Assembly: GCA_947498645.1 (NCBI GenBank)
Contig: CANMKS010000001.1
Coordinates: 248,001 to 312,000, forward strand
Origin: an uncultured Paracoccaceae bacterium
GTDB lineage: Bacteria > Pseudomonadota > Alphaproteobacteria > Rhodobacterales > Rhodobacteraceae
Length of the DNA: 64,000 bases
Reading direction: 5' to 3'
Under the pieces are notes generated by a model. It was not told the origin of the DNA and did not search any database. It saw only the letters and a list, made by a program, of their open reading frames with translations. Positions 27,069 to 35,694 of the stretch are shown piece after piece. The translations under genes were made by a program, and so were the position numbers. Within the stretch, counting starts at the first letter, position 1, and the number at the start of each line of letters is the position of its first letter.

Positions 27069-28142
27069 ATGCAAACAGGTCGTCGTCAGTTTATCGCGGG
27101 CTTACTGGCGACTGGTATCATTCCCAAACCTACTTGGGCTGGTGCGGGATCACCCTCGTTCCTCTCCGCCGCTGTCTTGCCTGACGGAACCTATGTGCTG
27201 TGCGGTATCGATGCTGACCTGAATATCACGTTCCAACGCCCCCTTCCCGCCCGTGGCCATGCCGCAGCGGCGCATCCACTCAAACCCGAAGCCGTTGCCT
27301 TCGCACGACGACCAGGCACATTCGCAGTGGTTATCGACTGCACAGCGGGTGTTCAAACGGCAGTATTAAACGCACCCGCTGGCCGCCATTTCTATGGCCA
27401 CGGCGCATTCTCAGCAGATGGAAGCCTGCTCTACACGACCGAGAACGACTACGAGGTTGGTCGTGGTCGGATAGGCGTCTGGGATGTCGCGTCAGGCTAC
27501 ATCCGTATCGACGAATGGGACAGCGGTGGCATTGGTCCCCATGACATCAAGCGCCTGCCAAACTCTGATGTGCTTGCAGTGGCTAACGGTGGCATCGACA
27601 CGCATCCAGAATCTGGGCGCACCAAGCTGAACATTCCCACGATGAAACCGAACTTGTCTTACGTCCAAGATGGCACGGTCATAGAGGCTGTCGAACTGCC
27701 ACCTGAGATGCACAAAAACTCAATCAGGCATCTGGCGGTTTCGCCAGAGGGAGACGTCGCCTTTGGGATGCAGTGGCAGGGCAATGGCGTGCCGCCGAGC
27801 CTCGTAGGCCTTCATCGGCTTGGTGGGGAGATGACCATGATGCAGGCCACCCCAGTCCAGATGCGAGATATGCAGGGGTACGTGGGCAGTATCGCTTATG
27901 CCATCGATGGAGCGACAATCATCGTCACATCCCCACGTGGAGGCGGTGTTCAGCAATATAATGTAGCCTCAACGCAGATCATGGCGTCGCGCTCTGTTAT
28001 CGACGTATGTGGCGCTGCCTCAACGGTCGATGGTTTCATACTCACAGCAGGCACAGGTGAATTGGCGTCGTTCACCCCAGCTGGCGAGCGGTTTTCCAAA
28101 TTTGAAGCGCTCAAATGGGACAACCATCTTATCCCGATTTGA
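27069..28142 (+). CDS. DUF1513 protein with Tat signal
   Basis: A 357-residue protein starting MQTGRRQFIAGLL, a twin-arginine export signal, followed by a beta-propeller-like domain (for example GRGRIGVWDVASGYIRIDEW, then HPESGRTKLN). DUF1513 proteins regularly follow imelysin/DHOR genes; function unknown, though Tat export implies folding, perhaps with a cofactor, before export. It is the last gene of the plus-strand iron operon; the convergent siderophore operon ends 48 bp away. Confidence 0.83.
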   Translation: MQTGRRQFIAGLLATGIIPKPTWAGAGSPSFLSAAVLPDGTYVLCGIDADLNITFQRPLPARGHAAAAHPLKPEAVAFARRPGTFAVVIDCTAGVQTAVLNAPAGRHFYGHGAFSADGSLLYTTENDYEVGRGRIGVWDVASGYIRIDEWDSGGIGPHDIKRLPNSDVLAVANGGIDTHPESGRTKLNIPTMKPNLSYVQDGTVIEAVELPPEMHKNSIRHLAVSPEGDVAFGMQWQGNGVPPSLVGLHRLGGEMTMMQATPVQMRDMQGYVGSIAYAIDGATIIVTSPRGGGVQQYNVASTQIMASRSVIDVCGAASTVDGFILTAGTGELASFTPAGERFSKFEALKWDNHLIPI

Positions 28143-28190
28143 ACGGCCGCTGACCTTCAAATTTGGCGCAGACGTGAACCGGGAGAACTT

Positions 28191-29147
28191 TCACCGATCA
28201 TCTGCGTGTGTAGAAGAATTTCCGTCCAAGGCGGCCTCGAACATTGGGACCATCAGATCAATGGCACGCCGGAGTGACAGCAATGTCGCGTGCGAAAAGG
28301 CACCGGTTATCTCTTTGCCCATGAAGACTTCCCGCCCATCCTGCACAGCAGGAAGAAAGGGTCGTGTCGCGAGCGCCCTGACATGGCCAAAGTGGTCATC
28401 TGCGTCGATCCAGATGATCATATCGGCGTTCAGTGGTTCTAGCGCCTCTTCGCTGAAATAGACCGAGAACGCGCCGTCTGCTGCCAACGCTTCGACAGCA
28501 GGTGGGTTCCGGAAACCCAAGGATGCCAAAATCTGCGGGCGGATATCTGTCGCAGTGTAGGCGCCGGGCCCATCTGCCGTCACAAACGCCACGGATGCTG
28601 TCATTCCGTCCCATTCGGGATGGCTTTCGGCCACATGCGCCAGCCTCTCGCGGATTGCTGTTATTTGTGCTTCAGCCTCTGCCAACTTGCCAATCACACG
28701 GCCTGTCAGCAATGCGCGATCATCCCATGCCATTGCATAGTCGCCAACGCCTTCTGGGACAGCCACGACAGGTGCGATTTGCGAGAGTTGTTCGTATTCG
28801 TTTTGGTCGATCCCAGACCAGATTGCGATGATCACGTCAGGCTCTGTTGCGGCAATCTGTTCAAAGTTCAGATCACCGCGCAGGATTTCCGGCATCGTGG
28901 TCAATAGTGGCTGGGCCCACGGCCAAACAGCGTTCTCATAATCGCCATACCAATAGCGGATCGCGACAGGCTGCACGCCAAGCGCCAGCAAATCTCCCGC
29001 GCCCGCGTAGTCAACGGACGCAACCCGCTCGGGCGTGTCTTCGATCACGGTTGTGCCGAATTTATGGGTGATTGTCATTGGGTAGTCCTGGGCCCAAGCG
29101 GGGAGTGCCGCAATCAAAGTGGTCAGGATTATTGCCAAGTTCTTCAT
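28191..29147 (-). CDS. Iron-siderophore ABC transporter substrate-binding protein (FepB type)
   Basis: A 318-residue periplasmic binding protein (signal MKNLAIILTTLIAALPAWA) of the class III helical-backbone fold used for Fe-siderophores, haem and cobalamin. TPERVASVDYAGAGDLLALGVQP and EPDVIIAIWSG are typical. It is the last gene of the minus-strand operon. It is the most FepB-like of the binding proteins here and is divergent from the others, suggesting a different ligand. Confidence 0.87.
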   Translation of the reverse strand: MKNLAIILTTLIAALPAWAQDYPMTITHKFGTTVIEDTPERVASVDYAGAGDLLALGVQPVAIRYWYGDYENAVWPWAQPLLTTMPEILRGDLNFEQIAATEPDVIIAIWSGIDQNEYEQLSQIAPVVAVPEGVGDYAMAWDDRALLTGRVIGKLAEAEAQITAIRERLAHVAESHPEWDGMTASVAFVTADGPGAYTATDIRPQILASLGFRNPPAVEALAADGAFSVYFSEEALEPLNADMIIWIDADDHFGHVRALATRPFLPAVQDGREVFMGKEITGAFSHATLLSLRRAIDLMVPMFEAALDGNSSTHADDR

Positions 29148-29212
29148 GATCTACCTCGTTCGTAGGATACTTTCAAAAGCGGCCCACCGCGTGCCTCTTC
29201 AGCTTCTTTCAT
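29144..29212 (-). CDS. Possible 22-codon coupling frame between two binding-protein genes
   Basis: An ATG at 29212 opens a 22-codon frame ending in a TGA that overlaps the next ATG (ATGA). It begins inside the last codons of the truncated binding-protein gene. It may only serve to carry ribosomes across the gap and may not make a functional peptide. Low confidence because of its size. Confidence 0.2.
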   Translation of the reverse strand: MKEAEEARGGPLLKVSYERGRS

Positions 29213-29880
29213 TTGGATGAAGCGACGCCGGTGCGACCACCAACATGCGTTACGATGTAGTAGACCTGACGTTCGAGGCTGCCGAAATCTGTGCCAGTCG
29301 CGTGTTCGCGTGGCAGTACGATGTAGCGTCCTTCAGCACAGGCCCTCAGGATATCACACCAGCCCGGGATGATCCCTTCCATGCGGTCATATGCGCTGGT
29401 CGCCGTGTCGCCATAAGCGACCGTAAAGGTATCAAAGATGTAGTCAGCCTGCTGCAACGGCAGGACCTCTACGCTAACTTCCTCTCCCCAAACTACGCCG
29501 CGATCTGCCATCTCTTGGGCGAATTCCGTGCGCTCCATTCTAAGGTCTGCCAGCACTTGCGTAATGCCGCCGTAGCCCGCAAAGACATTCAACTGCCCGT
29601 CCCACCCTTGGATCTTTGCATATGTCGCCCCGTCCAGTTCCGGTACCCAACGGCGCGCATCCTCAATCAATCTCTCGTAACGTGCCAACTCAAATTCGAA
29701 CTTGGGCGAAACGCCAGCGGCGTCAGCTATAGCGCGCGAGAACACAAATGGTTCTGTTGTGACGGGCAGCAAGGCAACAGGGCCAGTCGCCCGCAACTTT
29801 TCGGCTTGGTTTGCACCGGCATCCGCACATTCAAGGATCAGATCAGGCCTATGCGCAGCGTTAAGCGCGAGTATTTTCAT
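29209..29880 (-). pseudogene. N-terminally truncated siderophore-binding protein
   Basis: A 223-residue frame homologous to the C-terminal two thirds of the neighbouring binding proteins: it begins with ILALNAAHRPDLILECADAG, which corresponds to about residue 105 of the full-length paralogs, and ends with the shared GIIPGWCDILRACAEGRYIVLPRE. Signal peptide and N-lobe are missing, so it cannot work as a periplasmic binding protein. It follows the preceding paralog by 12 bases. A deletion after tandem duplication is the likely origin. The frame is intact and may still be translated. Confidence 0.75.
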
Positions 29881-29892
29881 GTATGAGGCCCT

Positions 29893-30843
29893 TTAGCGAT
29901 GCATGGGCGTGAAATCGGAACCGCCGATGATTGACCGCAAGACATAGGCCATCTGGATCAAGGCCGTGTAGGATGTGGCTGCAGCCTCGGCGCGGGGCAA
30001 AAAGTACATCTGCCCTTCGCGGCACGCATGCAGCAAGTTGCAATAGCCAGGGATGACGCCCTCAAAATAGCCGCGCACGGTGTCAGGCGTGTCACCAGCC
30101 GATGAGCGATAGGTCGAAATGATGAAATCGCCGTCCATCTCGGGCAGGACTTCGGGCGTAAATTCTTTGGATTCATTAAGTGCGATGGCCTCGATGAGGT
30201 CGGGACGATCAAATCCCGCGTCGACGAGGACTTTGCCGATAGTCCCATAAGGGTTGTAGGCAAACAATTGACCGTCGTAGGCGTGGACAGTCGATACAGT
30301 GATACTGGCTGTGTTGATCTCGGCGATAATCGCATCCAGTTGGGCCTGGTAACGTCGTTGTAACAGATCGAGCGCGCCTGTTTGCCCAGTCAGATCGGCC
30401 AGCAGATCGTAGATGCTCCATTCATCGCGGGTTGAAAAATCGACCACGAAGGTCGGTGCAATGGCCCGCAGCTGATCAACATCTGCGGGCTGCCATGTCG
30501 TCGTGATGATCAATTCTGGGTGCAATGCCGCGACCAGCTCCACATCAATGGGGCGGTTACCGACCCATGCGATGTCGGAATTGTCAAAATCGACCCCGGT
30601 CAGGTAGGCAGAGCCACGGATGAACGCTTCTTCCAGCGTCTCACCGCGTCCGTGACTGCCGACGGGAAGGATGCCTAATTCGATCATTGGGAGCGTGATG
30701 GGCAGATCATGACCAGATATGATCCGTTGTGGGTTGACGGGAAACGTCACCTCAACTCCCGTATCATCAGTGACCGTCCGCATGTCTTGCGCGGCGGCGG
30801 GCGAGGTGAGCAAAATCGTGCACAGAAATAGTACTCGGTTCAT
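29893..30843 (-). CDS. Siderophore ABC transporter substrate-binding protein
   Basis: A 316-residue periplasmic protein (signal MNRVLFLCTILLTSPAAA) of the Fe-siderophore binding fold. It shares with its neighbours the segments TDDTGVEVTFPVNPQRIISG and, near the C-terminus, GVIPGYCNLLHACREGQMYFLPR, which holds two cysteines that could form a disulfide. The start overlaps the fhuF-like stop (ATGA). Ligand unknown. Confidence 0.87.
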   Translation of the reverse strand: MNRVLFLCTILLTSPAAAQDMRTVTDDTGVEVTFPVNPQRIISGHDLPITLPMIELGILPVGSHGRGETLEEAFIRGSAYLTGVDFDNSDIAWVGNRPIDVELVAALHPELIITTTWQPADVDQLRAIAPTFVVDFSTRDEWSIYDLLADLTGQTGALDLLQRRYQAQLDAIIAEINTASITVSTVHAYDGQLFAYNPYGTIGKVLVDAGFDRPDLIEAIALNESKEFTPEVLPEMDGDFIISTYRSSAGDTPDTVRGYFEGVIPGYCNLLHACREGQMYFLPRAEAAATSYTALIQMAYVLRSIIGGSDFTPMHR

Positions 30844-31676
30844 CTGTTTTGTCTTTCGGTCTGGGAAAGTCTGGTGCGCCGCAGAAAATCGCGATAGCGT
30901 TCAATGCGGCTTTCATCGTCGCGCAACACGCAGGTGGTGCAATAACTTGGTTTTCCGGGGCGCGTGTAGGCGCGACAACAGCCGCCACGTACGCGAAGCA
31001 CGCCCGAAATTTGCGGCGCTTCGGGCAGTTGGATCTGATCGAAACGAACCTGTTTATTCGCCAGCTTTGTGCCCGGCGCTCGCAGAATCGCCAGAGCAGT
31101 ATCCATCGCTGTTTGTTCGGCCTTCAGGGCCCGCCCGTGGGTCAGGAATGCGTATGCAAGACTGTCACCGACGAGCCGGTAGAGGGCTGTGATGCCAAGA
31201 CGACTTTCACTGTGAAGACGCCGCACAAGTGGTGCGAACAGGTCTTCCTGTGACTTTGCAAACCTGCAAGGTCTGGCGGCCCGACCAATCGCCAGAGCGT
31301 CGGGTGCAAGGCAGATATCGAACGTCATCGAAACGCCGCGGTCACCGTCTTCTGCCCATGGAACGAACCGCGGGATTAGTCCAACCGACCCTGCACCTGC
31401 AGCCGAAAGCCAATACCCGCGCAATGCAAGGGCGGCAAAAACCTGACAAACCGGGTTTGCCACATTGCCCATCAAATAAGCAGCAGCGAGTTTAGCATCT
31501 GCACCCGGTTCATCCGTCGTTGCATCGGCCATCCAACGCTGCACGATATGCGGCGTGATCTCTGTTAGCAGGGCGGCATCAGCATGTGGGGTCAGATGCA
31601 TCACAGGCGAGAAATCACCTTCAACCCGTGGCACATCCTGCACCGCTTGTTGCCACGTATCGCGCAGATGGATCAT
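30840..31676 (-). CDS. fhuF: FhuF-like siderophore-iron reductase
   Basis: A 278-residue cytosolic protein ending in GGCCRAYTRPGKPSYCTTC, the FhuF-type [2Fe-2S] ligand pattern C-C-x10-C-x2-C. FhuF reduces imported ferric hydroxamate siderophores to free the iron. The ATG at 31676 overlaps the upstream binding-protein stop (ATGA), and the downstream binding protein overlaps its stop likewise, so the reductase is embedded in the transporter operon. The longer frame from 31757 lies inside the upstream gene and is rejected. Confidence 0.85.
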   Translation of the reverse strand: MIHLRDTWQQAVQDVPRVEGDFSPVMHLTPHADAALLTEITPHIVQRWMADATTDEPGADAKLAAAYLMGNVANPVCQVFAALALRGYWLSAAGAGSVGLIPRFVPWAEDGDRGVSMTFDICLAPDALAIGRAARPCRFAKSQEDLFAPLVRRLHSESRLGITALYRLVGDSLAYAFLTHGRALKAEQTAMDTALAILRAPGTKLANKQVRFDQIQLPEAPQISGVLRVRGGCCRAYTRPGKPSYCTTCVLRDDESRIERYRDFLRRTRLSQTERQNR

Positions 31677-32635
31677 TCTATGACCAGATCGCGGTTCAAG
31701 TCGTCGCGCAGCAAAACCGCACTGATCTGATCCAACCCATTTTCGATCTTGCCCCAAGCCGACCCGACCATGGTTGAACCGTTGAGCACATAGATTTGCC
31801 CGGCCTGCGCCACGGGCGTTGCCTGCACAATGGGTTCTGCCATGAAGACGTCAAATGCCGGGCTGTCGCCTCCTCGGTCGGCATCAAATGTCACAAAGAA
31901 CATCACGTCTGCGGCGTGCTCTGCGATGACCTCAAGGCTCTTGTTGTCGCGACCAGTGGACCAATCCGCCTCGGTGGACGTCATGGTAGGCTCCAACGCG
32001 CGGCGAATGGCGCCAAAGGCTTGCGTTGGCTCAATGCTGTAAAACCCCGGACCATCGTATTCGCGGGTGACAACCGAGATTGTCGTGGTGTCAATCAGAT
32101 CGGCCAATTCCTCGCGCACGCCGTCCGCCTTCGCCTGATGGTCGGCTTGCAGTTCTTCTGCCCGCGCGGTCCGGTTGACCACATCAGCGAACTGAAACAA
32201 AGCGTCTTCGAGGGGTTGGTCAAACATGTCGATCACCACGACGGGGGCGATGCTGCCATAGAGGTCCGCTGCGCCCTCAGGCCAAGGGGACGCGATGATC
32301 AGGTCCGGCTCCATCACGGCGATGGCTTCGGCTTCGACCCCGCGATAGCTGCCGATCCATTCAACAGCAGAGGTGTCATACCCGTCCATACGGCGGAAAA
32401 ACCGTGTGCCACCCGATGTGATGTGGCCTGCCGAAGCGATGGGCGTGACCCCCAACTCCATCAAGGGGAGCAGGCCGTTTTGATCCTGCAATGTCACGAT
32501 CCGCCGAGGATCTTGTGGGATGCAGGTTTCGCCCGCGGCATGGGTAAAGGCGCGAAAACCGTCTTCGCAGTCAAGGGCGATTGCAGGTGTGGCAGCGGTG
32601 AACATAAGGACGGCGATGGATGTCAGAGTTTTCAC
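31673..32635 (-). CDS. Siderophore ABC transporter substrate-binding protein
   Basis: A 320-residue exported binding protein (signal ending TPAIA). It differs from its neighbours in starting with a Cys-containing segment (LDCEDGFRAFTHAAGETC) that could form a disulfide, and in lacking the WCDxLxACREG segment. DPRRIVTLQDQNGLLPLMELGVTP and MEPDLIIASPW identify the Fe-siderophore binding fold. It probably binds a different ligand from its paralogs. Confidence 0.85.
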   Translation of the reverse strand: MKTLTSIAVLMFTAATPAIALDCEDGFRAFTHAAGETCIPQDPRRIVTLQDQNGLLPLMELGVTPIASAGHITSGGTRFFRRMDGYDTSAVEWIGSYRGVEAEAIAVMEPDLIIASPWPEGAADLYGSIAPVVVIDMFDQPLEDALFQFADVVNRTARAEELQADHQAKADGVREELADLIDTTTISVVTREYDGPGFYSIEPTQAFGAIRRALEPTMTSTEADWSTGRDNKSLEVIAEHAADVMFFVTFDADRGGDSPAFDVFMAEPIVQATPVAQAGQIYVLNGSTMVGSAWGKIENGLDQISAVLLRDDLNRDLVIE

Positions 32636-32663
32636 AGAATTGGTCCTTTCTTGATTGAATTAG

Positions 32664-33617
32664 TCATTGCGCAAAGGGATCGGCCATGTGGCTGAGCAGG
32701 CTGAACATCAGCGCCGAGGCCGCCGCATAGGATGGCGTCGTTGCCTCATCGCGGGGCAAGAACACAACGCGGCCCTCGCGGCAGGCTTGCAGCACGTCGC
32801 ACCAATTGGGCACCGTGGCCTCCATCGCCGCGTTAAAATCCGCCGGGGTTTCGCCAGCATCGGTACGGTAGGTCAGAAAAACCCAATCGGCGTCAAAGTC
32901 GGCCAGACGCTCGGGAGAGATTTTGGTGGATGATCCGGGTGTGATGTCATCAATGATTGCCGGAAACTGAAAGCCGCCGTCGCGCAGTATCTGACCCAGA
33001 ACGCCCCATGTATGCTCTGCATAAAGCGTGCCGTCGTCGGGCAGAAATGTGCTGACAGTGGTATTTCTGGGGTCCGTCAGATCAACCAATTGCGCCAGCT
33101 GCGCATCATACCGCGCGCGCAGGCGTGTTTCGTCTGCAGTGGCCCCTGTGATCTCGGCGAGTTTCGCATGGTGGTCGTTCAAACTGCGTCCAAAGCTGTT
33201 CAGCGCCACAACCGGGGCAATGGCGGAAAGCCGACCCGCGTCCACGCCCGTGTAGGGTTCGACCTCAAGCGAATGCAGAATCAGGTCGGGTTCCAAGGCT
33301 GCGATGGCCTCAACGTCGAGTTCGAGAAAGCCGATAAATTCCACTGATCCTGTCTCAAACGTCACGCCAGTCGTGACGGCACTGCCGCGCATCTGCGCAT
33401 TAACCCCGTCAAACATCATCCCCTGACTGCCCACTGGCATCAGCCCCAGTTCGATCAAAGGCACTGCCAGCGATTGGCTTTCGGTAACAACGATACGCAA
33501 CGGCTGTGCTGGCACCTCAACGCTGCGCCCTAGGTCGTCAATGATGGTACGCGTGCCTTCAGCGACAGCAGAGGATGCGAGCACAGCAGCAGTGGCCGCC
33601 GCAAGAATACGGTTCAT
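32664..33617 (-). CDS. Siderophore ABC transporter substrate-binding protein
   Basis: A 317-residue exported protein (signal MNRILAAATAAVLASSAVA) that directly follows the permease genes and is probably the cognate binding protein of the transporter. It has IIDDLGRSVEVP, LEPDLILHSLEVEPY and the C-terminal VPNWCDVLQACREGRVVFLPRDE seen in two paralogs. I use the ATG at 33617, where the signal peptide starts; the frame extends much further upstream only by chance across the permease gene. Confidence 0.88.
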   Translation of the reverse strand: MNRILAAATAAVLASSAVAEGTRTIIDDLGRSVEVPAQPLRIVVTESQSLAVPLIELGLMPVGSQGMMFDGVNAQMRGSAVTTGVTFETGSVEFIGFLELDVEAIAALEPDLILHSLEVEPYTGVDAGRLSAIAPVVALNSFGRSLNDHHAKLAEITGATADETRLRARYDAQLAQLVDLTDPRNTTVSTFLPDDGTLYAEHTWGVLGQILRDGGFQFPAIIDDITPGSSTKISPERLADFDADWVFLTYRTDAGETPADFNAAMEATVPNWCDVLQACREGRVVFLPRDEATTPSYAAASALMFSLLSHMADPFAQ

Positions 33618-33661
33618 ATTTATCTCCGATGTTTTGGATAAAGCTGGCGAAGCGGCGGGCG

Positions 33662-34711
33662 CTAAAGCTGGCGAGTTTGGCTTTGTCTGACGATCAGGAA
33701 CAAGAACACCGGAACGCCCAGAATGGCAGTCAGAATACCGGCGGGAATTTGAATGGGGGCGAAGGCGGTGCGCCCGATGTGATCGGCCAAGGCCACCATG
33801 ACAGCCCCTGTCAGAGCCGTCAGGATCAGGTGCTGGCCAACGCCGGAATGGGCCAGACGTCGCGCCAGATGCGGTGCAACCAAACCAACAAACCCCAGCG
33901 GCCCAACCGCCGACACCGCAAAGGCCGCAAGCGCGACCGACAAGGTGATAAGCCCCATCCGTGCAAAACGGACGCGGAGGCCAAGACCCGTTGCAACCTC
34001 TGCCCCCATGCGTAAGACGGACATGTACCGAGCAGCCCAGATCAGCAGTGGGACCAAAATGCAAAGGCAAAGCGACAGCGACCAGACCTCGGCCCAGCCC
34101 ACAGCGTGGATCGATCCCGCCAACCAACCAAGGGCAGCCTGCGCCTGATCGATATTGCCGTAGGTCAGCATCGCATTCGTGATGGCGGCAATAAACGCGG
34201 CAACACCGATACCCGTCAGGATGAACCGCATCGTCGCCCCCTGCGTCCGCTGCATCGCGATACTTTGGATCAGGGCCGCCACGGCGAGCGCACCCACAAA
34301 TGCCAGGACTGGACGCCAAACCTGATTGATCTCAGGAAACACAACGATTGCAGCAACCACCGCAAGACTGGCCCCCTGACTGACCCCGACCAGCGACGGA
34401 TCGGCAAGCGGATTGCGTGTGATATTCTGCAAGATCGCCCCCGACAGTCCGAACAGCGCTCCGACAATCGCGGCCACTAATGTGCGTGGAAAGCGGAACT
34501 GCCAGACGACCGTTTTGGCCGTGTCAGATGGAGCAGATGCAAAAAGGGTTTGCCCAACTTCGCGAATGGTCAGCGGGTAGCTTCCACTCATCAAACTTGC
34601 GGCGATGATCGAACAAAGGGTCGCGCACAGCACGACGGACAGCAACAAAGCACCCCGATGCAACTGCCATGAAAATCGCCCACCAAAACCGCTGAGGACA
34701 AACACGCTCAC
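33662..34711 (-). CDS. FecCD-family iron ABC transporter permease (second)
   Basis: A 349-residue polytopic inner-membrane protein with about 9-10 helices. FRFPRTLVAAIVGALFGLSG and ITRNPLADPSLVGVSQGAS are FecCD family signatures, as is the coupling-helix region GPLGFVGLVAPHLAR. It pairs with the upstream permease (ATGA overlap) to form a heterodimeric channel for Fe-siderophore import. The next gene, 44 bp downstream, is a binding protein. Confidence 0.92.
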   Translation of the reverse strand: MSVFVLSGFGGRFSWQLHRGALLLSVVLCATLCSIIAASLMSGSYPLTIREVGQTLFASAPSDTAKTVVWQFRFPRTLVAAIVGALFGLSGAILQNITRNPLADPSLVGVSQGASLAVVAAIVVFPEINQVWRPVLAFVGALAVAALIQSIAMQRTQGATMRFILTGIGVAAFIAAITNAMLTYGNIDQAQAALGWLAGSIHAVGWAEVWSLSLCLCILVPLLIWAARYMSVLRMGAEVATGLGLRVRFARMGLITLSVALAAFAVSAVGPLGFVGLVAPHLARRLAHSGVGQHLILTALTGAVMVALADHIGRTAFAPIQIPAGILTAILGVPVFLFLIVRQSQTRQL

Positions 34712-35694
34712 AAACGTGCCCTCACCAGCCAGACAAAAAATGGACCGCCCAGTATGGCGCTAATGATACCGGTTGAGACTTCTACGGGGGCCAACACCAT
34801 CCGCGCGGCGATATCAATCAACAGCAGATACATCGCGCCAAACCCTGCAGAAAACGGCACAATCAAACGATAATCCGATCCCACAAAGATGCGCGTGATA
34901 TGCGGGATCACTAATCCGACAAAGGCCATCGGTCCCGCAATGGCCACCGATGCTGCGGTCAACGCTATAACCGACACCAATGCCAGCGCCTTAAGCCGCG
35001 CGACATCTACACCAAGGCCGACCGCCGTCTCGTCCCCCATCGCCAGCGCCGTGACCTGCCGCGCGATGGCAAGCGCAATAACCAGTCCAACCGCAATCCA
35101 TGGCAAGCTCCACCATAGGACAGCAGGCGCACGGCTAGACAACGTGCCGGTCAGCCAGACGCGTAGCGATTCAAAGGATTCCTGATCCAGCAGGTTGGCG
35201 AGTGCAATGAACGCCCCCAAAAACGCCGTGATCGCAGCGCCGGACAAAATAAGCGTCAGCGGCGTCGATCCGCCGGGGGCTGCAGCTGCAATGCCCCAGA
35301 CCAGTGCTGCCGTAGTCGCGGCGCCAACAGCCGCCAAAAGGGGGATCCAAACTGGTGCAACAGAGCCGAAGAACCCAACAAGGATGACCACAGCAAAGGA
35401 TGCGCCTGTCAGCAAACCCAGGATACCCGGCTCTGCCAAAGGATTACGCGTGATGCCCTGCATCAATGCCCCGGCAACCGATAATGATGCGCCAACAAGC
35501 ACTGCGTAAATCGCACGTGGCAGCCGCAAATCCATGACCACCACATGATCGAAAATGGTTCGGTCATAAGAGGTCAACGCGGTAAGGACCGTGCCCAGCG
35601 GAACCGTCTTTGCCCCAACAGCGATATGCCACGCGAAGGCCAGCGCAATTCCCGCCAGCACGACCGGCAAACTGAGCATGGCACCCCGTGTCAT
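34708..35694 (-). CDS. FecCD-family iron ABC transporter permease (first)
   Basis: A 328-residue polytopic membrane protein with the same signatures (LRLPRAIYAVLVGASLSVAG, ITRNPLAEPGILGL, GPMAFVGLVIPHITR). The ATG at 35694 overlaps the ATPase stop (ATGA), and its stop overlaps the second permease, so ATPase and both permeases are one coupled block. Confidence 0.92.
   Translation of the reverse strand: MTRGAMLSLPVVLAGIALAFAWHIAVGAKTVPLGTVLTALTSYDRTIFDHVVVMDLRLPRAIYAVLVGASLSVAGALMQGITRNPLAEPGILGLLTGASFAVVILVGFFGSVAPVWIPLLAAVGAATTAALVWGIAAAAPGGSTPLTLILSGAAITAFLGAFIALANLLDQESFESLRVWLTGTLSSRAPAVLWWSLPWIAVGLVIALAIARQVTALAMGDETAVGLGVDVARLKALALVSVIALTAASVAIAGPMAFVGLVIPHITRIFVGSDYRLIVPFSAGFGAMYLLLIDIAARMVLAPVEVSTGIISAILGGPFFVWLVRARL

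Noticed and set aside
33618..34319. Long N-terminal extension of the binding protein ending at 32664
   Set aside because: It runs antiparallel-free through the permease gene in another frame and is Cys/Trp/Gly-rich; the signal peptide at 33617 marks the true start.
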